Assembly (NCBI GenBank): GCA_012931725.1 | Contig: CM022946.1 | Location: 118,433,371-118,497,370, forward strand | Direction of reading: 5' to 3' | DNA from: Litsea cubeba | Taxonomy: Eukaryota > Streptophyta > Magnoliopsida > Laurales > Lauraceae | Length of the DNA: 64,000 nt | Part shown: in pieces, positions 35,897 to 45,586 of the stretch | Position numbering within the stretch: the stretch's first letter is position 1 | Layout of the letters: the number at the start of each line of letters is the position of its first letter | Notes under the pieces: model-generated | Told to the model about the DNA's origin: nothing | Seen by the model: the letters and a program-made list of their open reading frames with translations, nothing else | Databases searched by the model: none | Program-made: the position numbers and the translations under genes

Positions 35897-38361
35897 TGAT
35901 GGACCGCGCTCCTGCCTGGGTCCTACCGAGGTCGGCGGACGTGGGAGTCCGTTGGGTACGACCCTTTCGTGACCGGGGGGCAGATGCGTGCATCAACATT
36001 TTATTGTGTGGGTGTGCCAGATTTTCTATTTTACTTGGAATTGCAAGTGGTGATCCGGAGATCAACCTTCGCAAGTAAAAAGGAAATCAACTTCTTTCAA
36101 GTTTTCCATTGCACATATATTTAAGAAAAGAGACATTTTCTTGATTTACCGTGAAAGGCGATTTTTTTGGCATTTATAGCCGATTTTGGCGTTTATAGCC
36201 GATTTTGGCGTTTATAGCCAATTTACAATTCTTATCAATAATGAAAGACAAGAGTTGTGATTTTTGTCTCTTTTGAAAAAATACAAACTACAATGAAAAG
36301 CAAGAAAAGGAGGATCTAACTTCTCAGGAGATTGTGGGGGACCCGTTCAGATTGACGGTCGCAAGCCACATGTGGGCTTCGCCATCATCCATGCAGATGA
36401 GAACAGAGGATGCTATTGATTCGCTTGGCTTGGCTATAACCTCGGGTTTTTAGAGATCAAAGACCAAAAGGAGGTCCTATGTCTAATAAAAAACCAAGTA
36501 GACGGGCTGAAAAGCCACGTCTAAGCCATTGGAGGCAGAAGGAGAAGGCAAGGACCTTGGGGGGGGGGGGGGGGTACCCCCCAAGGGACTTTTGTCACCT
36601 TGTAGCGGTGGTCGGTGTAGGATTTCCGCAGAGTTTTCTCTCTTTAGATTTCTGATGCCTCTTTCTGTCTGAGTTTCCGGATTTTCTGCAGTCTATTGTC
36701 TGTGTGTTTTCTGCTGTCCGTGTGCTGTCCTTTCTTCTTGGAGAGCTCTCCTATTTATAGGCTTTTAGGTAGCCATTTAGGAGGGTTTATGAGCCTTGAT
36801 TGTCATAAAGCTACATAAAGGGAGGAGTTACAAAATTGAATTCTTTATTTTGTAACTCCTTTTTCTTGGCTTCTGATTGGCCGGAGGAGATTGAGGGCAT
36901 TTAATCGCCTTTAATCGCCATGATGGGAGGAGTTTCATGGGTTAAATGCCATGAATCTCTTGACTCGTAACTCCCGGATGCTTGCTTCTGATTGGGCCAT
37001 CCAAAGAAATGGATTAATGACTGTAATAAAGCTAGTCAATTAATCGCATTAAGTGGTCACCGAGCAGTTGAAGAGTCGCGGGCCGTGCCGCGTCTTTTGT
37101 GATTCTTCTGGAGATGATCATCGATGGATCTTCATGTAGATCGACATCGGATGACCATGTAACTTTAGGTGTTGGTTGCTAACAGCGGGTCGGTGCCATC
37201 TGTCCTGTCGATTTCTCGATCGGTCGGGTAGAAAGCAAACTTTTTTTTTGTTGACCGGGTGGCGATCAATGTTGTTTCCGATACTCTTGATGATTGACCC
37301 GTGTTTTTGACGGATGTCAGAGGGTTTGGTGTCTCAAAAGTATGAATTTTGGAAAGTACCAGAGGATGGACGCTTCGAATCGCGAAAAAACGGCGAAAAA
37401 TGAGGTTTCCGGGGCCTTCCCGGCGATCCCGGGCTCCAGGGTCACCGGCGACCCTGGGCCAGGGTCGCAGGGGTCTGCGACCCTGGGGGGTTTTCCCCCC
37501 TTTTGTCCCGTTTTGTGTCCGTTTTTGCTGTTTTTCGATTCTTTTTTTCTTCTGTATTTTTCCTTGACATTTTTGATCATTTATTGGCATGATTTTCCTG
37601 TAGAAAACCTGATGAGAATCCTTGCATTTTGGTTTGCAAAGTTTCCAATTTTCTGAGAAAGCCGAAGACTTTGTCGCGCAGAGCTGCCGATTTTCCGTCA
37701 GAAACTGAAACTGGGTCAAACGATGTCGGAATGACTTGAAATTTGGTGTGAAGCCTCCTGAGCAATAAATAAGACCAACCATAGGCTTTTGTTTGAGTTT
37801 TGAAGCCGTCTGGGGTCCTATTACCAGTAGACTTGCTTTTGTCGCGATGAAGATGTCGCGGCTTGATGTGTGGTCAACCGATGTCCGATTGACTTGAAAT
37901 TTGACAGGGAAACTTTTGGAGTCATTTTAAGATGATCCATAGGCTCTGTCTTAGAAACCATGGTCCCGGGGAGCTTCTCCACCGAGAGGCCTGATTTAGC
38001 TGTTCAAGGGTTGATGTAGGGTCAAACGTTGTCGGTTTGACTCGGAACTTGACGTGGAGCCTTTTGGATGTATTTTGAGACCATCCATCAGTTCTGATCG
38101 AAGATTTGGTGTCTCCGATGTTTCCGTCTTCGGGAGCTCCTTTTCAGCTGTCGGAGAAGCAAAGTTAGGCCAAATGCTTTTGAAATGGCCCGAAACTTCT
38201 TGTGTACTCCTCTTTTGGCTGTCTTGAAAGATCTTGCAGTTTTTGTTTGATTCTAACAAGATTTGCCTTTTTGGAAGTAGCATTGCTTATTTATGGCAGG
38301 TTGCGACTTCATGTAGCTCTTTGGATCTTGAAGAGGCAAAGTGACATTTTTGGTGTCAACA
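35897..38361 (-). mobile_element. OG 3' LTR
   Basis: Minus-sense start TGTTGACACC at 38361 and end GGTCCATCA at 35897. It contains the 20-bp minisatellite (three units, ~36165-36225), a run of 16 G at 36559-36574 next to GTACCCCCC, and a TATA box at 36749-36758 (minus). Confidence 0.93.
36749..36758 (-). promoter_or_regulatory. TATA box in OG 3' LTR
   Basis: The minus strand reads CTATAAATAG, identical in the solo LTR and the 5' LTR (53969-53978). The transcript would start ~30 bp further on, near 36715. Confidence 0.6.
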
Positions 38362-38375
38362 AATGCCCCCTCGAG
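38362..38375 (-). other. Polypurine tract of OG
   Basis: The minus strand reads CTCGAGGGGGCATT immediately before the 3' LTR. This confirms that the left LTR is the 3' one. Confidence 0.7.
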
Positions 38376-38589
38376 GTACAGCGACGAGTTGCTTAACTTT
38401 TGTAGTCGATGTGCTTCGAAGAGATTTGGTGAAGGAGAGCTTGTGACTTGACCAAGAGTCTTTTGAGCAGTCTTTCTTTTTGGTATTTGTAGCCTTTTGA
38501 GCTTCCAGGGGAATTTTATGGTAGTGAAAGGGATCACGTACCATCTCGAGGCAAAGTTTTGAAGATGACATCAGGGTTGTGGATTTGGG

Positions 38590-39335
38590 TTTTGACCTTG
38601 TGACCTAACAAGCTGTATGTGGTAGCTTAGGGGGTCAGGTTTGGTTTTGACCGTGTGACCCAACAAGCTGTATGTGGAATGTTGGGGGGTCAGGTTTTGG
38701 TTTTTCATTTTGGTCTTGTGACCTAATAGGCTGTATGTGGCAAGGTAGGGGACCAGGATTTGGTTTGGATTTTTGTGGAATGTCAATTTCAAGATTTTGG
38801 CTCAATTTGGTAGATGAGGCTGGATGGTTTGATTTTTGGAAGCTCATGGGGCTTGGAATTTTCTTTCTATGGTCCAATCAACTCAAAAGAGGCATGGAAC
38901 CATTTTTGTATGCTCTTGGTAAGAGGGATTTCTCTTTGACTAAAAGCCCAAAAAATATATATATATATATATTTTTAGTGCCTAGGTGGCCAAACCTGGC
39001 TCATATGGGCTAACCCATGGGACCTTAAGCTTTTGAAATGGCTTAGATCTCATATGGTGTCATTTTTGTAAAGAATATCCAAAAATATCTCCTTTGGATA
39101 GAGAATATCTAAGAATATCTTTACTTGGAGAGAATCTTTCATGTTCTCTTTATTTTGGGATAGGATATCTCAAGATATCTTTCTTTTGGGAAAGAATCCG
39201 TCATTGATCCTATCTTTTGGGAGAAAATCTCTCATTGATTTCTTTTTGGGAGAGAATCCCTCAAGATATCTTTCTTTTGGGAAAGAATCTTTCTAATCTC
39301 TTTCTTTTGGTATACACTTACCTCTTTCTTCTTTC
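38590..39335 (+). promoter_or_regulatory. Repeat-rich upstream region of the PMD gene
   Basis: Two repeat families lie upstream of the PMD TATA box. Three ~60-bp units around AAGCTGTATGTGG and GGGGGTCAGG lie at ~38590-38765. A series of ~30-bp units built on TTTTGGGAGAGAATC and AAGATATCTTTC lies at ~39070-39335. Several contain the dyad AAGATATCTT. No other gene is seen here. Confidence 0.55.
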
Positions 39336-39356
39336 CTTCTTTGGTTTGCTCTCTTC

Positions 39357-39364
39357 TATAAAAG
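39357..39364 (+). promoter_or_regulatory. TATA box of the antisense PMD gene
   Basis: TATAAAAG stands ~128 bp before ATG 39485. A start ~30 bp downstream would give a ~95-nt leader rich in CTTCTTCAAG. The box is on the plus strand, opposite to the retroelement transcript. Confidence 0.65.
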
Positions 39365-39484
39365 CAAGGAGGAGGTTGATCTCTTGCTCTTATTACTTTC
39401 TTTTGCAATAATCTCAAGAGGGCTTCAAGACCAAGAGTTCTTCTTCTTCAAGATCTTCAAGACTTTTCTTCTTCTTCTCCATCA

Positions 39485-42400
39485 ATGGCTTCAAGTAAGT
39501 TCCCTTTTTCAAGAAAACTCCATTGTAGGAAAAATAAAAAGTTCTATTTTTTTTGTTTCTTTCTTTTTCTTTTCTTTTTTTTTTCTTTTTTTTTTCTCCA
39601 CGTGTTTTCCTTTTTTTTTTTACACGTGTTTTCTTTTTGCTTTTCTTTTTTTTTTGCATTTTTTTTTCTTCTGTGGGCCATACGGACAGATCCGTACGGA
39701 TCTGGCCGTACGGCCACGTGGCCAGTGGGCCAGCCCCTTTTTCTTTCTCTTTTTTTTTTTTGAGAAAGTTTCTTTTCTTCTTTTTCTTTTTCTTTCTCCT
39801 TTATTTTTGAGAAAGTTTCTTTTCTTCTTTTTCTTTTTCTTTCTCCTTTTTTTTTTGAGAAAGTTTCTTTTTTCTTTTTTTTTTTTTTGCTCATCATGAT
39901 AATGCATTTTTTTTTCGCAAACCAAGATGTTCATGCATGTATATATATAATTTTTTTTTGAAAGTTGAATTGTAGCATGATGTGATAGCATACCTGAAAG
40001 TTTTCGCAAATTTGGGAATTTGGAGCTCGCAGCGATGTTGAGCCCTTCCTTATTTTGCGGAGACTTTGAGGTTTCGAAAGTTTGGAGTTTCGGAGCTCGC
40101 AGCAATGTTGAGCCCATCTTCAAGCTTTCTATTTCTTTCGAGATAGTTCCTTTTCTTTGGAATTGCCCCGGCATCATGTCAAAATTTCACCAGATTTTTT
40201 TTTTAGCGAGATTTTGTCATTTTGATGTTTGATATTTTTTCTTTTCCAACCTTTGCAGGTGGTTCCTCCAGAACGAACAAGGGTAAAGAGCCTGCTACAA
40301 GTGCACCTCGTCGGTCTGCTAGATCTTCTAATCCGGCCGTTCAGCAGGCTTTTGAGAAGGTCCAGTATGTTGAGAGAAATCTGGAAGAGTGCGACTCCCT
40401 CAACAGAGATGAGATGAGGCAGCGACTGATCACTCTCAAGGGAGAGGAATTCTATAAGATCATGGTAAGCGGTCCTCCATGGATGATGGAAGATCAGAGT
40501 ATTTTACCCAAGCCTACCTTCTTCTTTGGTGATGCCGTCCCTGATGACATGACATACCAGAGGAGATGTTTTCAGTTTTCTTTCACAGCAGATGGTGAGA
40601 AGAAGACTGTTGCTACCCGGTCGATGTTTGATCGCACCGTCTCGATTATGAGCCTCGCCCCCACGTGCTCTAAGAGGGAAGATCCTCCAAGCTGGGTGAG
40701 AAGGACAAATGTAATCAAGACCGGGGTTTTTGTTGGCGGTTCTCCTGGATATACGGAGAAGTCGCCTGCTGACATGGACCTGTTGATGCCATCCAGCGGC
40801 TACCAGGGCTCTGATTATCCGTCGGTCGATTTAAGACCGGTGGGCCTTGGTATTTTCAGCGGTGACGGCAGCAATTGGATAAATCCTTTTCGACTTCGCG
40901 GCCATTTTAATGCCGACTCCGAGTGGAAGTCGTGGACGGATCGCGTCCTGCTGATTGGTGGCGCCGTTTTGAAGGAAGCCGGGACTTTTGATGCGGTCCG
41001 CGCTTTTAGGGAGACCGTGATCTTTTCCGACGAGGCCTTCATGGCTATGCTGGAGTCATTCCTCCCACAAACCAATACCTTCGTTGTGACGAATGGTGAG
41101 ATTGGTTTTTCTTTGAAGGAGCTGAGCGCCATTACTGGATTGCCCATCCTTGGCAAACTCTATGAGGAGTTTATGCCGATCGACAGCGTCCTTGAGGGAC
41201 AGTCTGAGGAGAGTTCAGGCTTTTGTACTTTCAGCTTGTCGCCTTCTATGACTTTTTAAAGGAGAAGGGGGGTTTGAAAGTTAGATCCAGCAGCTGGAAG
41301 AGTTCTAGCTCTTCGTTCCCCAACTTTTTTGATAGCAGGGAGTCTTCTGATAGTGCGACCCAGGAAGCCAGGGATCAGGATCCAAGTTCGAAGAAGATCT
41401 TGGCTATGCAAGAAGAGTTGAGAGATTTCTGTGCGAGTACAAACGCCATATGTCCTGACATTGCACTGCGGAGAGATCTCGCTGTTTACCTCACTTATTG
41501 GCTTGGTGAGGCTATTTTTGCTGGAGGAGATGGAACGCACATCAGGCCGCATTGTATTTTTCCGGCTTGTCAGATGGCGTTTGGGGAGCAGCTTGCTTTG
41601 GTGCCAGCTCTTTACTCCTACCTGTGTACCGAACTGCAGGCTGCTGCTTTTTTGGTTCGGCTTGGGCTTCCCATGAACAGGGTATTTTCAGCCCACATCT
41701 TTTATTCGTGGTACGTGTACCACTGTCCTGGCTTCCACCGGCTAGGTGCCGCGCAGGATGATGATCCTCTGATGATTCGGCTGGCTAAGGGTAAAGCCGT
41801 GTCCGAATCACTTTTGTTTGCCCGCATGAGGATCCGACGATTCAGGGACGTCGAGATGGGGCAGTCTTCAGTGAAGCTTTCTCTGGAGTTGCGGAAGAAT
41901 GCTTTTGATTTTGGTGCCTCCCGAGACTCTACCAGGGCGGGGTCGGGAAGGCATTACTCCTTGACGAACGCAGAGAAGGAGTGGTTTTTTAGCATACGTG
42001 TCGGTACGATTGTGTACCGCAGACATCTTTTCGTCGACATCCAGCCATATGTACCCTCTCGCTTTGCTTTTCAGTTGGGCTTTTCTCAAGGCGTTGTTGG
42101 AGCGCCTTCAAGCATGGTGAAGCGCTTTGGAGGTTTACAGGACGGGAGAAATGCATGGGCTTTTTATAGTGCTGAAGACACTACATCCATGATTTCTTAT
42201 CCTGTGTTGTTGACTTCCCGGACTGCCGGCTTTGTGAAGTGGTTCGCGGAGAGCTTTTCGGCATATCGGGGGCTTTCCAAGAAGGAGCTTGATGTGAAGC
42301 TGGCATCTGGAAATGGCCTTGGAAAGTCAGATGGCGTCCGACGAGAGGAGGTTTGGGCCTTCCTTTCTGGAGAGAAGCACAAGATAGGCTTTCTCGGTGA

Positions 42401-44175
42401 CCAGGGCGTCATTGGTTCTGAAGCTGTCCGAGAAATACCTGATGAGGCTTTAGAACAACTAGAACAGGAGGAAGCCGAACTTGGTGCTTGGATGCAAGCG
42501 GCACAGAGGCAAGCTTCCGTGGAGTCTACTGATAAGGGTAGACCATCCAGTGAGGAGTCAAGTGGGAAACCTGACTCTGACAGCGGGGCAGGTTCTTCTA
42601 AGAAGCGGGCCCGCAGAAGTAAAAGGAGGAGGAGTCATCATCGCAGCAGGGGGCAGCATGAGGACTCTTCTGACTTGGAAGTACCTCTTACTATCAATGA
42701 GGATGCGCCAGGGGATGCTGACGAGCCTCCAGAGAAGAGAAGCCGAGAAGAAGAGACCGTCGGTGAAGGTATGATTCTTCCTTTTTCTCTTTCTATTTCT
42801 TTTCATGGGTTTTTTCCATGTTCTGATTTGCTTCTTGTTTCTGCTCCTTTTCTTCCTTTTTTTTTTTAGCAGAGGAACACCTGGTGATGCCTGAGGTTCC
42901 AACCGATGAGGTGGTGACGGATCCTGTCGGGGCACCTGAAGAAGAACCGAGGGACTCTGGAGTGAATCCAGAATCTCCAATTGGTATAACTTCTTTTGCT
43001 TTCTTTTTTTTTTTTGTCTGTGACTTGGTTTGCTAACATTTTTTTTTTTGTCAGCTGACTTGCCACAGGGTTCTGATGACTTTGAACCGTCGATGGACGC
43101 AAATGTTGATGATGCTTCCGATGCATTCATGGAGGAAGAAAGTGTTCCGCCAGTCGTCGAAGAAGGTATTTTGTAGTAATAACCCTGATAATGATTTTCA
43201 AACAGGATCATATTCATACCTTTTTGTGTTTCTTTGGCAGGTTTTGAAGTGACAGAAGAGGATCCGTCACTTCCAGAGCAAGGGATGCCAGAGGTTGATC
43301 CAGAGGTAGAGATTCCTGGGACCAGTTCTGACAATGTTGAGGAGATACCTCGTGCTGAGATTCCTTCCCGAGCAGGAGCAGCTTCAACTGGAAAGAGTTC
43401 TTTTGTTACTCTTCCAACAGATGATGACATGAGCAGCTGACCAACGGAGTTGGGCGAATCTTCAGCTGGGCCATCTCTTCTTTTTGCGAAGAAGGTGGTG
43501 GTGCGAGTTCTGAGCTCTTCGATTGAGACTCTGCTTTCTGGGCACTTAGATGCCGGATTTGGGATGATCCAGCATGTGCGTGAGATTCTTGGTGATGCTA
43601 AAGAGGCTGGTCTAGATGCCACAAGTGCCAGGGTTATCGTTGATAGGATCATTGAGCTGGGTGACAAGTGGTTTGAGACCATGGGTTTTCCTGATGACCA
43701 GTTCTTCAAGGAGATGTTCCTGGACCCTGCGGATAAGGCTCAGTCTAACCTGGATGCGGCTACAGAAAGCAGGAAGCAGGTAGTCCGAGAGAAGAACTTA
43801 GAAGAGCTAAACATCATTGGGCTGACACATGACCTTAACATCCTTGATAGGGAGGTCGATGAGGCCAGGAAACGTCTTGAGCATCTGCAGGCACAAGTCG
43901 CTGCCAAGTGGACTGCAATAACAGAGGCTCGTGAAAAGGAGACTGCTATGATTCACCGGGTTGCGGATGCCAATCAAGTTCTTAAAAGGAAGTCTGATGA
44001 GAACAAACAATGGAAAACTGCTCGGGGGAAGCTTCCCGGTGCGAAAGAAGGGTTACAGCCCACCCCAGCATCTCATGACAGGTTCCTGAAGAAGCGTGCC
44101 TTGGAATCCTTGACGGATGAGGCCAAAAGTTTGCTTAAGGAGCTGAACTCTTGGCTGGAGACCATTTTTGATTGA
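39485..44175 (+). pseudogene. Antisense spliced plant-mobile-domain (PMD) gene of OG
   Basis: A five-exon gene opposite to gag-pol: exons 39485-39494, 40259-42768, 42870-42983, 43055-43165 and 43241-44175. All introns are GT-AG and in the same phase (G|NN codons). Exon 1 gives MAS and joins exon 2 as MASSGGSSRTNKGKEP. Exon 2 encodes a plant mobile domain (aminotransferase-like): FSLKELSAITGLPILGKLYE, WLGEAIFAGGDG, IRPHCIFPACQMAFGEQLAL, AAFLVRLGLPMNRVFSAHIF; its end is Lys/Arg/Ser-rich. Exons 3-4 are acidic; exon 5 ends in a coiled coil (REVDEARKRLEHLQAQVAAK). Exact N-terminal reading needs splicing across a T-rich 764-bp intron. A frameshift near 41205-41235 and a TGA at 43438 break this copy. 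Function in the element is unknown. Confidence 0.8.
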
Positions 44176-44181
44176 GCTTCT

Positions 44182-44221
<40 letters not shown>

Positions 44222-44519
44222 TAACAGAAACTATCCCTTTTTTTGTACCACTTGTATTTTTTTTGGTACTCTTTTTTTTTGTAGTGCTTATGAACACTTT
44301 CATTTTTTTGGTACCACATGTATTTTTTGGTACTCTTTTTTTTTGTTTTCCCTACGCTCACTTAAATCATTTTATGATAAAAGTAATTGCTAAATGGGAT
44401 GCCTTTTTTCTTTTTTTTTGTTTTCCCTACGCTCACTTAAATCTTTTTGTGATAAAAGTAATTGCTAAATGGGATTTGATCAAAAGCTTGTCATTTTGTG
44501 AAAATCTTTTGTCAAATGA
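44182..44519. repeat. Poly-T tract and duplicated T-rich segment
   Basis: A run of ~38 T starts seven bases after the PMD stop codon. After it, two ~75-bp copies of a segment with CCCTACGCTCACTTAAATC and GATAAAAGTAATTGCTAAAT follow. No gene is seen. Confidence 0.7.
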
Positions 44520-44762
44520 TTGTTTTGGGCATGGGAGCTAGATTTTTGTTTGTGGCATGGAAGCCGATTTTTGGCATGAGAGCCATCTTTTTTTGTGGCA
44601 TTGATAGCCGGTTTTTGGTGGCGTTGATAGCCAAGTTTTTTTTTGAAAGCCAAGTTTTTGGTTTGTGGCATTGATAGCCGGTTTTGTTTTGGTGGCATTT
44701 ATAGCCGGTTTGTGGCATTGATAGCCGGTTTGGTGGCATTTATAGCCGGTTTGGTTTTCAAA
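44520..44762. repeat. GGC-spacer-GCC dyad minisatellite (internal)
   Basis: About nine ~20-bp units of the form TGGCATTGATAGCCGGTTT. The outer GGC and GCC stay complementary while the 6-7 nt spacer varies (ATGGAA, ATGAGA, ATTGATA, GTTGATA, ATTTATA). The unit matches the minisatellite in the OG LTRs and in the solo LTR at 4457-4545. Confidence 0.8.
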
Positions 44763-44765
44763 AAT

Positions 44766-45235
44766 GCAAGTATCGACTAAAAGTCGCCTCCCTGCTGAAT
44801 GTTCTTGCAAGTATCGATGGAATGTCGCATCCTTGCTCATTCGATTGCGAGTATCGATGGAATGTCGCATCCTCGCGGATTTGGGTGCAAGTATCGATGG
44901 AATGTCGCATCCTTGCTTTTCAAAAATTTTGGTTTTGCGGATACTGACTTGATGTCGTTTCCCCACGATTTTTGAAATTTGTGGTTTTCTCGAACCTTTG
45001 GGTTATGGATATCAACTGAAATGTTGTGTCTCCATGGTTTTTTTTTTCTTTTTTTTTTAGGTTTTTTCGAACCTTTGAAATTTGGGTTGTGGATATCAAC
45101 TGAAATTTGCATGTCCACGGTTTTGGGATTTTCCAAGTATCGACGAAATGTCGCTTCCGTGCGATTTTGGAAGTGTCGAACGTGGTTCGCATGCTTCCGA
45201 TTTGTGCGAGTATCGACTAAACGTCGTTTCCCCGC
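44766..45235. repeat. Array of ~30-nt hairpins with compensatory stem changes
   Basis: Degenerate units of 30-31 nt lie at 44766, 44807, 44847, 44887, ~44937, 45005, 45089, ~45134, 45169 and 45206. Full 5-bp outer stems are GCAAG/CTTGC (44807, 44887), GCGAG/CTCGC (44847), ATGGA/TCCAT (45005), GTGGA/TCCAC (45089) and GGAAG/CTTCC (45169). A second inner stem also changes on both sides: CGA/TCG, CAAC/GTTG, CAA/TTG, CGAAC/GTTCG. Three other units have one mismatch in the outer stem. The array lies 350 bp beyond the pol stop in OG sense. Confidence 0.75.
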
Positions 45236-45586
45236 GGCTTTTTAAAAAATCATTTTTTTTGTTTAAAGACACGAGGGTCATAAGTTTTGACCTAAAACCA
45301 TTTAGGCCGTAAAAGGTAGGGCGGACTAGGGTGGAAATCCCTGAATCCGGATTTTGTTTCAAACCATGAATTTTGTGTTCAAGGGTTGAAAATTTTGGTC
45401 AAGTTAGGGAAAGGTTCCTAAACTTGGATTTTTGAACAATGAAACGATGAAAGTAAGCATTGTTTAAATTTCTAGAAATTTCAACATTTGACATGAAAAT
45501 TCTAAAAAAAGGTGGGTTTAGCGAGCGTGTACCTGGAAACCGATTTTGGCCGTACAGGCATTGCTCTTACCCAGTTGGGTAAGTCT
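45236..45586. other. Spacer between hairpin array and pol stop
   Basis: No gene or repeat was recognised. It is the start of the 3' untranslated part of OG in minus sense. Confidence 0.5.

Noticed and set aside
37165..37782. 205-codon ORF found again at 54551-55006 and in part at 5796-6083
   Set aside because: Lies within the OG-family LTR downstream of its end in all copies with frame breaks; chance frame.
39384..39899. Phe-rich 171-codon ORF and its Lys-rich reverse
   Set aside because: Low-complexity T/C-rich sequence inside the first intron of the PMD gene.
44766..45235. CRISPR-like array
   Set aside because: Units are degenerate palindromes without constant repeats and unique spacers, in a eukaryotic retrotransposon.
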